A stretch of DNA of 54,493 nt from Hydrogenophaga sp. Its GTDB lineage: Bacteria > Pseudomonadota > Gammaproteobacteria > Burkholderiales > Burkholderiaceae_C. The translations under genes were made by a program, and so were the position numbers. The notes under the pieces are model-generated. The model made no database searches, was not told the origin of the DNA, and saw only the letters and a program-made list of their open reading frames with translations. Shown here piece after piece: positions 45,740 to 53,332 of the stretch. Each line of letters begins with the position of its first letter. Positions within the stretch are counted from its first letter, which is position 1. The stretch lies in contig NZ_WVZN01000046.1 in assembly GCF_011772445.1 (NCBI RefSeq), positions 1-54,493 of the forward strand, written 5' to 3'.

Positions 45740-45787
45740 TCGCGGCGACCGGTATCGAACGCCGGTGCCGCTCGCCGGTCCGGGCGT

Positions 45788-46810
45788 TCAGCCGTCCTGC
45801 GCCGCCAGGCCAGGCGGCGGCAGGCGCTCGCCTTGCAGGCGCCGCCACAGCCAGTCCAGGCCCTTCTCCACGTCGATGCGCATGCCGTCCAGGCGCGCGG
45901 GGCGTGGGCCGTTGGCGCGCTCGGCTTTGGTGCCCAGATCGAAATGGAAGGTGTAGGTGGGCTCCTGGCCCATGCGCAGGTCGGTCACGTACAGGCGGCC
46001 TTCTTCTTCCTGCACGCGGAAGAAGCCGTGGGTGAAGGCGGCGATGCGCCGAAGGCCGTCGACCTTGGCGTGGTGTTCGGCCAGCGCGGCGCCGCGGTCG
46101 TAGCGGCGCCAGTCGATCGTGGTCGTGTCATCGAGCAGCGAGTAGTGGCCTTCGGCGTACCGCTCCGGCCCCATGGCCACCACCCGCCACAGCACGGTGT
46201 TGAAGGGCGCGGGCGTGACCAGCAGGCGATCGGCCGGGATGCCCTGCTCGCGCAGCGACTCGCGCGCCACCTGGGCCACGTGCTGCTGCGCGGCCACGCT
46301 CCACAGCAGGTAAGCGCTGCTGAGCAGCAGGCCGATGGCGTTGGCCTTGAGGCCGATGCGCGGCGCCGCCAGCGCGAACACCACGCCCACGATCAGCGGC
46401 ACCGTGTAGGCCGGGTCGATGATGAACACGCTGCCCACGCCGAAGGGGTGGTTGGTGAAGGGCAGCAGCAGCTGCGTGCCGTACACCGTCATGGTGTCCA
46501 GCAGCGGGTGGGTGATCAGCACCAGCCACAGCGCGAGCCACCAGCGTCTGAACAGCGCGCCCTCGCCGTGCAGGCGCGAGACCAGCCAGGCCAGCAGCGG
46601 CGAGAACAGCGTCAGGTAGAACAGCGCGTGCGATTCGCCCCGGTGCAACACCATGTTGAGCACGGCGTCGCCATGGTCGATGAAGGCGTCGAGGTCGGGC
46701 AGGGTGCCGGCAATGGCGCCCCACAGGGCCGATTTCCACACGGCGGTGCGCCGGCCCATGACGGCGACGGCCACGGCCGAGCCGAGGGCGATCTGGGTGA
46801 GTGAATCCAT
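45788..46810 (-). CDS. YdjM-family membrane metal-dependent hydrolase
   Basis: A 340-residue membrane protein of the YdjM/DUF457 family. Its N-terminus MDSLTQIALGSAVAVAVMGRR is very characteristic. GAIAGTLPDLDAFID, HRGESHALFY and ITHPLLDTMTVYGTQLLLPF supply the Asp and His residues presumed to bind metal. About six membrane helices lie in the first 190 residues and a soluble C-terminal domain follows. E. coli YdjM is LexA-controlled, but the enzymatic reaction of the family remains unproven. It converges on the CopD-like gene across 48 bases with partial repeats. Confidence 0.88.
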   Translation of the reverse strand: MDSLTQIALGSAVAVAVMGRRTAVWKSALWGAIAGTLPDLDAFIDHGDAVLNMVLHRGESHALFYLTLFSPLLAWLVSRLHGEGALFRRWWLALWLVLITHPLLDTMTVYGTQLLLPFTNHPFGVGSVFIIDPAYTVPLIVGVVFALAAPRIGLKANAIGLLLSSAYLLWSVAAQQHVAQVARESLREQGIPADRLLVTPAPFNTVLWRVVAMGPERYAEGHYSLLDDTTTIDWRRYDRGAALAEHHAKVDGLRRIAAFTHGFFRVQEEEGRLYVTDLRMGQEPTYTFHFDLGTKAERANGPRPARLDGMRIDVEKGLDWLWRRLQGERLPPPGLAAQDG

Positions 46811-46865
46811 GATGGGCGCCGATGGTATCGGCCCCCACGCCGCTGCGCGCGGGTTGCCGTGCCTC

Positions 46866-47495
46866 TCAGGCCTGCACGACGATGGGAAACCTGGCCTTCA
46901 CGCCCTCGCCATCGGGCTCGAACGGCCGCGTCAGCGCCGCGCGGCCGGACTCGTCGAGCCGGCGCCAGAGGCCGTCGCGCTCGTTGCCCGGGTCACCGTG
47001 CACGTAGAGCTGGGTGGTGAGCAGCTCCATCCGGTCCAGCTTCACCTTCACGTGGATGTGCGGCGTGCGCCCGCTGTAGGGCACGGGTCGGATGGTGCGG
47101 AAGCGGTAGCGGCCCTCGCGGTCCACCGCCACGCGGCCAAAACCCTGGAAGGCCGGGTCGGCGCGGTTGCCGTCGCCCGGGTGGTGGTAGTGGCCGGCCT
47201 CGTCGCACTGCCAGATCTCGACCACCGCGCCCTGCAGCGCGCGGCCGTCGAGGTCGACCACCGTGCCCTCCACCCGGGCGGCCTGGCCCTTGCCGTAGCG
47301 CACCTGGCCGTTGCGCAGCAGGTCGGCGTCGGTGTCGGCGGGCAGCGCCACGGGGTAGAAGGGGCCTTCGGTCTGGCGCGGGGTGGGGCGCAGGCCGGGC
47401 TTCTGCGCCACGGCCGGGCTCAGCCAGGCGGGCGCGGCGATGAGCGCGGCGCTGCCCAGCAGCAGGGAACGGCGGGTGCGGGCGGACGTGGCCAT
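46866..47495 (-). CDS. exported intradiol ring-cleavage dioxygenase-like protein
   Basis: A 209-residue protein with a clear Tat-type signal (RTRRSLLLGSAALIAAPAWLSPAVAQ). The mature part matches the protocatechuate 3,4-dioxygenase fold: TEGPFYP, VEGTVVDLDGRALQGAVVEIWQCDEAGHYHHPGD and RTIRPVPYSGRTPHIHVKV. The iron(III) ligands would be Tyr in GHYHHP, Tyr in VPYSGR, and His/His in PHIHV. Usual enzymes of this fold cleave catechol-type rings in the cytoplasm, so export points to a periplasmic or lignin-type substrate, or to a redox role. It follows the DUF502 gene by 43 bases on the same strand. Confidence 0.87.
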   Translation of the reverse strand: MATSARTRRSLLLGSAALIAAPAWLSPAVAQKPGLRPTPRQTEGPFYPVALPADTDADLLRNGQVRYGKGQAARVEGTVVDLDGRALQGAVVEIWQCDEAGHYHHPGDGNRADPAFQGFGRVAVDREGRYRFRTIRPVPYSGRTPHIHVKVKLDRMELLTTQLYVHGDPGNERDGLWRRLDESGRAALTRPFEPDGEGVKARFPIVVQA

Positions 47496-47538
47496 GGCGC
47501 TTCGAAGCGGTTCGGGCCGGCGAGTTCCGCGCGGAGGC

Positions 47539-48174
47539 TCAGTAGGGCTCGCGCCCCGGTTCGGGCGAGGGCTCGCGGATGTTTTCCCGGGCCGAGGACA
47601 TCCAGGCGATCAGCGAGGAGCGCATGGCCTCCTCCACCGACATGTCCACCGGCGTGACCCAACTGCGCGGCACGAAGACCGTGTAGCCGCCGATCATGTA
47701 GCCCATGGGCAGGTAGACGGCGACCTGATCGAGCTCGCCGAGGGCGCCGGGCAGGCCGGCGAAACTCTGGCGCGTCACCAGGCCGACGATGGACATCTCG
47801 CCGCCGGGCGCGCGCAGCAGCACCACCTGCTGCTGTGGCTGGTCCTTGTCGTGGGGCGCGAAGTAGTCGGCGAAGTTCTTCAGCGAGGAGTAGATGCTCT
47901 TGACCACCGGCAGGTTGGTGAAGGGCAGTTCGGCGATCGACAGCACGCGCGTCACTTCGGGACGCGAGACCAGCACGCCCAGCCCGAAGATCAGGCCCAC
48001 CAGCAGCACGATGCCCAGGCCCGGCAGGTAGAAGTCGCCCAGGAAGGGGCTGAACAGGGCGCGGGCCAGCGACTCGGTCCACACCACCAGCAGGTACAGC
48101 AGGTACAGCGTGAGCGCGGCCGGCAGGAAGGTGATCAGGCCGCGCAGGAAGGTTCGGGTCAGCGTCGTTTTCAT
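47539..48174 (-). CDS. DUF502-family inner-membrane protein
   Basis: A 211-residue protein with two membrane segments near the N-terminus (FLRGLITFLPAALTLYLLYLLVVW and LPGLGIVLLVGLIFGLGVLV), then a soluble part with ELPFTNLPVVKSIYSSLKNFADYF and VFVPRSWVTPVDMSVEEAMRSSLIAWMSS, typical of DUF502. The family has no settled function. The ATG at 48174 is chosen because it gives the conserved MKTTLTRTFLRG start. A possible longer start at 48249 would add only low-complexity residues. It diverges from a small membrane-protein gene. Confidence 0.87.
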   Translation of the reverse strand: MKTTLTRTFLRGLITFLPAALTLYLLYLLVVWTESLARALFSPFLGDFYLPGLGIVLLVGLIFGLGVLVSRPEVTRVLSIAELPFTNLPVVKSIYSSLKNFADYFAPHDKDQPQQQVVLLRAPGGEMSIVGLVTRQSFAGLPGALGELDQVAVYLPMGYMIGGYTVFVPRSWVTPVDMSVEEAMRSSLIAWMSSARENIREPSPEPGREPY

Positions 48175-48337
48175 GGGTGTGGGATGGGTCCGGGGGAGAA
48201 TAGCAGTCCCCGGTGGCCAATGAGCGGCACCGACAGGTGGCGCTTGCAATGGCCGTGCCTGTCCCCAGGTGCGGGTTTCATTCGCTTTTCCCTCACGGGA
48301 CGCCGGAACTCACGTGACCCCTTCCGCTCTTTCTCCC

Positions 48338-48655
48338 ATGAATGCATTCGCCGATCTGTTGGGCCGTGTGGCGGGCCTTGTGCTGCGCCTCGCGCTGGGC
48401 CTGGCGGCGGCGGTCTTCCTCATCAGCCTGTTGCTGGCCTCGGTGCTGGCGGTGGCGGGGATGTCGTTGTGGGCCCTGATCACCGGGCGCCGGCCCGCGC
48501 CGCTGGTGGTGTTCGGCCGCCTGCGCGAGCGCTCGCGCCAGTACTCGCAAGGCGTGTGGCGCGCCGGCCCGGCGTCGTCGAACACTGCGCCGCGCGGTGA
48601 AGTGGTGGACGTGGAGGCCCGGGAGGTCGACGAGCCGCGCCGGCCTCAGGGTTGA
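48338..48655 (+). CDS. small membrane protein of unknown function
   Basis: A 105-residue protein, not recognised by family. It opens MNAFADLLGRVAGLVLRLALGLAAAVFLISLLLASVLAVAGMSLWALITG, giving one long or two short membrane segments, followed by a basic, then acidic cytoplasmic tail (GEVVDVEAREVDEPRR). The ATG is chosen over an upstream in-frame ATG at 48269 and GTG at 48314 because it leads straight to the amphipathic N-terminus. It converges on rsmI with 3 bases between the stops, in a hairpin. Confidence 0.6.
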   Translation: MNAFADLLGRVAGLVLRLALGLAAAVFLISLLLASVLAVAGMSLWALITGRRPAPLVVFGRLRERSRQYSQGVWRAGPASSNTAPRGEVVDVEAREVDEPRRPQG

Positions 48656-48662
48656 GCCCTAG
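48645..48662. terminator. hairpin across convergent stop codons before rsmI
   Basis: AGGG-TTGAG-CCCT with outer CT/AG pairing around one bulged base. The loop contains the TGA of the small membrane protein gene, and the right arm overlaps the rsmI stop (complement of 48659-48661). It is a weak candidate. Confidence 0.3.
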
Positions 48663-49594
48663 TTCTTCGACGCGCCTCGGCGCGCCAGCGCGGCGTCGTA
48701 CAGCGCGTTGCGCGGTGCGCCGGTGATGTCGGCGGCCGCCTTCACGGCCGCCTTGAGCGGCAGGTCCACCAGCAGGCGGTCGAGCACGCGCAGCGCGGCC
48801 TCGGGCAGCGCGCCTCCGTTGTCGGTGTCGCGCTCGCGTGGGTGCACCAGCAAGGCGAATTCGCCGCGCGTGCGGTGGGCGTCGGCGGCCAGCCAGGCGG
48901 GCAGGGCGTCAGCGGGCAGGTGCGCCACTTCCTCGAACTGTTTCGTGAGCTCGCGCCCCAGCGTGACCGGGCGCGGGCCCAGCGCCGCCGCCAGATCGCG
49001 CGCCAGCGCCTCCATGCGGTGCGGTGCCTCCAGCAGCGCACAGGCTTGCGGGTCGTCGGCGATGGCCTGCAGCGCGCGCTGGCGCTCGGCCCCCTTCACC
49101 GGCAGGAAGCCCGCGAAACGGAAACTGCCGTCCCAGCCCGCGTGGCCGCTCACGCTCAGCAGCGCGGTGAGGCTGCTCGGGCCAGGCACGGGCACACAGC
49201 GCAGGCCCGCGTCGCGCACGGCCGCCACCAGGCGCGCGCCGGGGTCGCTCACGCCCGGTGTGCCGGCGTCGCTCACGTAGGCCACGCGCTGTCCTTCGCG
49301 CAACAGCGCGATCACGCGTTGCGCGGCCTCGCTCTCGTTGTGCTCGTGCGCGGCGATCAGCGGTTTGTGCAGGCCATAGGACTGCAGCAGCGAGGCGGTG
49401 TGGCGCGTGTCTTCGCAGGCCACGCTGTCCACCAGATCGAGCACATGCAGCGCGCGCAGGCCGATGTCGGCGCGGTTGCCGATAGGGGTGGCCAGCATGT
49501 ACAGCGTGCCCTGGGGAAAATGCTGCGCACCCGCCGCGGCGCGCGCGGCGTGAAGCAGTTCAAGGACAGGGGGTGACACGTGCGGTGGTTTCAA
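48659..49594 (-). CDS. rsmI: 16S rRNA 2'-O-ribose C1402 methyltransferase RsmI
   Basis: A 311-residue tetrapyrrole-methylase-fold enzyme, near the usual 280-300. It has GTLYMLATPIGNRADIGLRALHVLDLVDSVACEDTRHTASLLQSYG, HEHNE, AYVSDAGTPGVSDPGARLV and GRELTKQFEEVAHLPADALPAWL, all typical of RsmI (YraL). It methylates C1402 in the decoding centre with SAM. The ATG at 49594 overlaps the divergent yraN start by 15 bases. A GTG at 49579 would remove that overlap and place the starts side by side, so the true start is uncertain. The order rsmI then yraN, diaA, dolP is conserved in proteobacteria. Confidence 0.93.
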   Translation of the reverse strand: MKPPHVSPPVLELLHAARAAAGAQHFPQGTLYMLATPIGNRADIGLRALHVLDLVDSVACEDTRHTASLLQSYGLHKPLIAAHEHNESEAAQRVIALLREGQRVAYVSDAGTPGVSDPGARLVAAVRDAGLRCVPVPGPSSLTALLSVSGHAGWDGSFRFAGFLPVKGAERQRALQAIADDPQACALLEAPHRMEALARDLAAALGPRPVTLGRELTKQFEEVAHLPADALPAWLAADAHRTRGEFALLVHPRERDTDNGGALPEAALRVLDRLLVDLPLKAAVKAAADITGAPRNALYDAALARRGASKN

Positions 49595-49984
49595 TCAGAG
49601 GCGCCCAAGGCGACGCGCGAGGCGGGCCAACGGGCCGAGGACAGGGCCCTGGCGCACCTGCAGCGCCAGGGGCTGCGGCTGGTGCAGCGCAACTTCCGCA
49701 CGCCTGGGCGCGGTGGCGGCGAGATCGATCTGATTATGCGGGAGCCCGACGGCACGCTGGTCTTCGTCGAGGTGCGGCAGCGCCGCTCCGGGGCCTACGG
49801 CGGCGCGGCCGCGAGCATCGGCCTGGCCAAGCGCCGGCGCATCGTGTTCGCGGCGCGGCACTTTCTGGCGCGGCAGCGGTCCATGCCACGTATGCGCTTC
49901 GACGCCGTGCTCATCGACGGCGACGGTGGCGAACTTCAATGGCTGCGCGCCGCATTCGACGCCGGCGACGCTTTTGCTTTTTGA
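49580..49984 (+). CDS. yraN: YraN-family nuclease-fold protein
   Basis: A 134-residue member of the UPF0102 family with a PD-(D/E)xK nuclease-like core: GQRAEDRALAHLQRQGLRLVQRNFRTPGRGGGEIDLIMREPDGTLVFVEVRQRRSGAYGG. The Glu-Ile-Asp and Val-Glu-Val-Arg strands carry the presumed metal ligands; Arg replaces the usual Lys of the VEVK motif. The start is GTG, preceded by a G-rich stretch. The protein is often linked with DNA repair or recombination, but its role is unproven. It is 27 bases upstream of diaA. Confidence 0.9.
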   Translation: MRWFQSEAPKATREAGQRAEDRALAHLQRQGLRLVQRNFRTPGRGGGEIDLIMREPDGTLVFVEVRQRRSGAYGGAAASIGLAKRRRIVFAARHFLARQRSMPRMRFDAVLIDGDGGELQWLRAAFDAGDAFAF

Positions 49985-50011
49985 CACGAAACCCACGGCT
50001 ATCATCACCCC

Positions 50012-50632
50012 ATGCTCTTGCAGCGCATTCAGCAGCAATTCATCGACAGCGCCGACCTCAAGTACCAGAGCGCACCGGCCCTGGCCCCTGTGGTCGAGGC
50101 CGCGGTGTCGGCCTTGTTGGCCGGGCTCACCGGCGGCGGCAAGGTCCTCGCCTGCGGCAACGGCGCCGGTGCCGCGCTGGCCCAGCAGTTCGTGGTGCAC
50201 ATCCTCGGCCGCCACGAGCGCGACCGCCCCGGGCTGGCCGCGCTTTCGCTGGCGGCCGACGCCGCCGTGCTCACCGGCATTGCCAACGACTTCGACGGCC
50301 GCCAGATGTTCGCGCGCCAGGTCCACGCCCTGGGCCTGGCGGGTGACGTGTTGCTGGTCGTCAGCCCCGACGGCCAGGCCGGCAATCTGGTGGCCGCCAT
50401 CGAGGCCGCGCACGAGCGCGAGATGACCGTGGTGGCCCTCACCGGCGCGCGCGGCGGCCGCGTGGCCACCCTGTTGCGCGACACAGACGTGCACATCAGC
50501 GTGCCCCACGAGCAAGCTTCGCGCGTGCTCGAGGTGCAGTTGCTTGTGCTGCATTGCCTGGCCGACGGCCTGGACTCCCAATTGCTCGGCCTGCCCGATT
50601 CCACCCCCATCGACACGGAGAACCCCGCATGA
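50012..50632 (+). CDS. diaA: SIS-domain protein DiaA (replication-initiation regulator type)
   Basis: A 206-residue SIS-domain protein of the GmhA/DiaA group. The sugar-phosphate-binding loop reads GGKVLACGNGAGAALAQQFVVHILGR, where most members have CGNGGSAADAQH, so the pocket is altered. ALAADAAVLTGIANDFDGRQMFARQV and VSPDGQAGNLVAAIEAAHEREM follow, then SRVLEVQLLVLHCLADGLD. In E. coli DiaA binds DnaA and promotes initiation at oriC; its neighbours here are the same as there, which supports that name. Its stop overlaps the ATG of the lipoprotein gene. Confidence 0.85.
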   Translation: MLLQRIQQQFIDSADLKYQSAPALAPVVEAAVSALLAGLTGGGKVLACGNGAGAALAQQFVVHILGRHERDRPGLAALSLAADAAVLTGIANDFDGRQMFARQVHALGLAGDVLLVVSPDGQAGNLVAAIEAAHEREMTVVALTGARGGRVATLLRDTDVHISVPHEQASRVLEVQLLVLHCLADGLDSQLLGLPDSTPIDTENPA

Positions 50633-51330
50633 CCAAGCCTCAAGCTTCCACGACCCGATCCCGCCTGGGCACCGCCGTGCTGGGCGCGGTCGGCTTCACC
50701 GTCCTGCTGTCCGCCTGCGCGCCGCTGGTGCTGGGCGGTGCGGCCGTGGGCACGGCGCTGGTGGCGTCCGACCGCCGCAGCTCGGGCACCCAGCTCGAGG
50801 ACCAGACCATCGAAATGCGCGCGAGCAGCCGCCTGCGCGATCAGCTTGGAGGCCGCGCCAACGTTTACGTCAACAGCTACAACCGCCAGGTGCTGCTCAC
50901 CGGCGAGGTGCAGAACGACGCCGCCAAGGCCCAGGCCCAGAGCATCGTCTCGGGCGTGGACAACGTGCGCACCATCGTCAACGAGCTGCAGGTGATCAAT
51001 TCTCCGGGCTTCTCGCAGCGCACCTCCGACACGCTGATCACGGGCCGCGTCAAGGCCGGCTTCGTGGACGCGCGCGACATTCCCACCACCGCCATCAAGG
51101 TGACCACCCACAACAACGTCGTCTACCTGATGGGGCGCGTGACGCCCAAGGAAGCCGAGCGCGCCACCCACGTGGCCCGCAACGTGGACGGCGTGCAGCG
51201 CGTGGTGCGGGTGTTCGAGGTGATGTCGGAAGATGAGCTGAAGCGCCTGGCGCCGGAGCCGGCGGTGCAGCCGTCGAGCGGGACGCAGCAGCAGCCGGCC
51301 GCGCCGGCCGGCACCGCGCCGCGTCAATAG
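50629..51330 (+). CDS. dolP: BON-domain outer-membrane lipoprotein (DolP/YraP)
   Basis: A 233-residue lipoprotein. The signal peptide ends LLSACAPL, with the lipidated Cys30. Two BON domains follow at about 50-120 (IEMRASSRLRDQLGGRANVYVNSYNRQVLLTGEVQ) and 125-200 (SDTLITGRVKAGFVDARDIPTTAIKVTTHNNVVYLMGRV). A low-complexity Gln/Ala/Pro tail ends the protein. DolP of E. coli binds anionic lipid near the division site and supports outer-membrane integrity and BAM function. The ATG overlaps the diaA stop (ATGA). A hairpin terminator candidate lies just after the gene. A longer start 25 codons upstream would bury the signal sequence. Confidence 0.9.
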   Translation: MTKPQASTTRSRLGTAVLGAVGFTVLLSACAPLVLGGAAVGTALVASDRRSSGTQLEDQTIEMRASSRLRDQLGGRANVYVNSYNRQVLLTGEVQNDAAKAQAQSIVSGVDNVRTIVNELQVINSPGFSQRTSDTLITGRVKAGFVDARDIPTTAIKVTTHNNVVYLMGRVTPKEAERATHVARNVDGVQRVVRVFEVMSEDELKRLAPEPAVQPSSGTQQQPAAPAGTAPRQ

Positions 51331-51336
51331 GCGTGA

Positions 51337-51353
51337 CGGGGCGCAACGCCCCG
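51337..51353 (+). terminator. hairpin terminator candidate after dolP
   Basis: CGGGGCG-CAA-CGCCCCG is a perfect 7-bp stem with a 3-base loop, six bases after the dolP stop. It is followed by a G-rich rather than T-rich stretch. It probably ends the yraN-diaA-dolP operon. Confidence 0.5.
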
Positions 51354-51498
51354 AGCTCCAGGGGGGGCCGTTCGCGACAGTGGGCGATGCAGGCGCACCG
51401 GCCCACGGGCGAATGGCCGATCCAGCGTACCCCCCACCGGTTTTCACGGCGCGAAGCGGTTGTAATGCGCGTCCTTTCAGGACCGCCTACCCCGCTCT

Positions 51499-53190
51499 GT
51501 GCTTCGCTCGCTCGCCTTTGTCCTTTATCTGCTCGCCGCGCCTGGCTGGGCGCAGACCGCTAGCGATACCGCCTCGCGCGACCAGATCGAACACCGACGC
51601 GCCGCTGAACGCCAGCAGCGCCAGCGCGAGATGCTTCAGCGTGGAGCCGATGTGCGTGGCGCAACCGATGCCCCCCTGGCGCCGCTGGAGTGGCCTGCGC
51701 AGGAAACGCCGTGCTTTCCCATCCGGGACATCGTTCTGACAGGTGCCGGGAGCGATCGCTTCCGGTTCATCCTCCAGGACCTCATCGCCGGCCCCGACCC
51801 GGCTATCGGCAGGTGTCTGGGCGCCAAGGGGGTGGACGTGGCCGCCGAACGCGCGCAGCGGGCGCTCGTCGCTCACGGCTACGTCACCACGCGCCTGCTG
51901 GTTCAGCCGCAGAGCTTCGACGCCGGGCGCCTCGTCCTGAGCGTGGTGCCCGGCCGCCTGCGCGCGTCGCGCTTCGCCGATGGCACCAGCGCGCGAGCCA
52001 CCGCCATCAACGCCGTGCCCGCACGACCGGGCGACATCCTCAACCTGCGCGACATCGAACAAGCGCTGGAGAACTTCAAGCGCGTGCCCTCCGTCGAGAG
52101 CGAAATCGTCATCGAGCCGGCCGTGGCACCCGACGAAAGCGACCTCGTGATCGCCTGGCAGCAGTCGAACCCGTTGCGCTTGAATGCCTCGCTCGACGAC
52201 AGCGGCACCCGGGCCACTGGCCGGTACCAGGGCAGCGTCACCGTGAGCTACGACCACTGGTGGACGCTCAATGACTTGTTCTATGTGACCTACACCCACG
52301 ACCTGGGTGGCGGCGTGCCCGGCATTCGCGGCACCAACGGCAAGACCGTGCACTACTCGTTGCCCTGGGGGCGCTGGCTGCTCGGGTTCACGGCGTCCCA
52401 CAGCAACTACCACCAGAACGTGGCCGGGCCGTTCGAGATCTTCACCTACAGCGGCTCCAGCGACAACGCGGACCTCACCCTCTCGCGAGTGCTGCATCGC
52501 GACGCTCGCGGCAAGACCAGCCTGAGCCTGAAGGCCTGGGCCAGGCGCTCCGACAACTTCATCAACGACGCCGAGGTGGAACCGCAACGCCGCGCCACCG
52601 GCGGTTGGGCGCTCGGCCTCGCCCATCGGCAGGCGTTCAACCACGCCACACTCGACCTGCAGATCGAGCACCGTCGTGGCACTGCGGCCTTCAATGCGCG
52701 GCCGGCGCCGGAAGAAGAATTCGCCGAGGGCACCTCGCGCCTGCGCGTGACCTCCTTCGACGCCAGTCTGCAGGTGCCATGGCGACTGGCCGACAGGCGT
52801 GGGCGCTACCAACTCTCGCTGCGCGGCCAATGGAACGGCACCCCGCTCGCCGCGCCGGACCGCTTCGCCATTGGCGGGCGCTACACCGTGCGAGGCTTCG
52901 ACGGCGAGACCAGCCTGTCCGCTGACCGTGGTCTGCTGATGCGCAACGAGTTCGCCGTAGCAATAGGCGACACCGCGCACGAGGCGTACGTCGGCATCGA
53001 CTATGGCCAGGTCAGCGGTCCTTCCGCTGAATGGCTGGCGGGCGATCACCTGGCGGGCGCCGTGCTTGGCATTCGCGGCGGTGCCGGTGTCCTCGCTTAC
53101 GACGTCTTCGTCGGCCGCCCGATCAGCCGCCCCGCGGCCTTTCGCCCCACGCCCGTCGTGGCCGGCTTCAGCTTGAGCGCTTCGTTCTGA
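51499..53190 (+). CDS. two-partner secretion outer-membrane transporter TpsB (ShlB/FhaC/CdiB family)
   Basis: A 563-residue outer-membrane protein. A signal peptide (LRSLAFVLYLLAAPGWAQ) is followed by a charged helix (DQIEHRRAAERQQRQREML) like the plug helix of FhaC. Two POTRA domains lie at about 70-160 (PCFPIRDIVLTGAGSDRF...VTTRLLVQPQSFDAGRLVLSVVPGR) and 165-225, and a 16-strand barrel follows. The barrel carries the conserved VRGF motif (GGRYTVRGFDGE) and ends in Phe (SLSASF). It secretes the protein encoded next. The start is GTG (51499); TGTAAT at 51461-51466 is a possible -10 box. It lies 142 bases before tpsA. Confidence 0.93.
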   Translation: MLRSLAFVLYLLAAPGWAQTASDTASRDQIEHRRAAERQQRQREMLQRGADVRGATDAPLAPLEWPAQETPCFPIRDIVLTGAGSDRFRFILQDLIAGPDPAIGRCLGAKGVDVAAERAQRALVAHGYVTTRLLVQPQSFDAGRLVLSVVPGRLRASRFADGTSARATAINAVPARPGDILNLRDIEQALENFKRVPSVESEIVIEPAVAPDESDLVIAWQQSNPLRLNASLDDSGTRATGRYQGSVTVSYDHWWTLNDLFYVTYTHDLGGGVPGIRGTNGKTVHYSLPWGRWLLGFTASHSNYHQNVAGPFEIFTYSGSSDNADLTLSRVLHRDARGKTSLSLKAWARRSDNFINDAEVEPQRRATGGWALGLAHRQAFNHATLDLQIEHRRGTAAFNARPAPEEEFAEGTSRLRVTSFDASLQVPWRLADRRGRYQLSLRGQWNGTPLAAPDRFAIGGRYTVRGFDGETSLSADRGLLMRNEFAVAIGDTAHEAYVGIDYGQVSGPSAEWLAGDHLAGAVLGIRGGAGVLAYDVFVGRPISRPAAFRPTPVVAGFSLSASF

Positions 53191-53239
53191 GGCCGGCGAA
53201 CGACAGTTTTGCTGATGTATTCATGAAGCCTGGCTGAAC

Positions 53240-53255
53240 TACCGCTGCTGCGGTA
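53240..53255 (+). promoter_or_regulatory. small hairpin between tpsB and tpsA
   Basis: TACCGC-TGCT-GCGGTA is a perfect 6-bp inverted repeat, 49 bases after the tpsB stop. It could be a partial terminator or processing site inside the tpsB-tpsA transcript. Confidence 0.35.
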
Positions 53256-53273
53256 TGTCGGACGCGCGCTCTT

Positions 53274-53322
53274 CCTGATGTCATCGCCCGAACCATGCGT
53301 GGGCACGGCGATTGACATCAGG
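53274..53322 (+). promoter_or_regulatory. 10-bp inverted repeat in the tpsA leader next to the ribosome-binding site
   Basis: CCTGATGTCA (53274-53283) and TGACATCAGG (53313-53322) are perfect reverse complements with a 29-base spacer that holds a further GCCC/GGGC pair. The 3' arm runs into the G-rich ribosome-binding site (53321-53329) of the GTG start at 53333. The RNA fold could hide or expose that site, and the DNA form could be a regulator site. Confidence 0.5.
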
Positions 53323-53332
53323 GGGGGAGCAA

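Noticed and set aside
45740..45787. Terminator between the CopD-like and YdjM-like genes
   Set aside because: Several short complementary blocks (ACCGG, CCGGT, GAACGC, GCGTTC) occur but no single stable stem is favoured.
36476..47495. A single aromatic degradation pathway joining the flavin hydroxylase and the intradiol dioxygenase
   Set aside because: The genes are about 9 kb apart with unrelated genes between, and the dioxygenase carries an export signal, so a shared cytoplasmic pathway is not supported.
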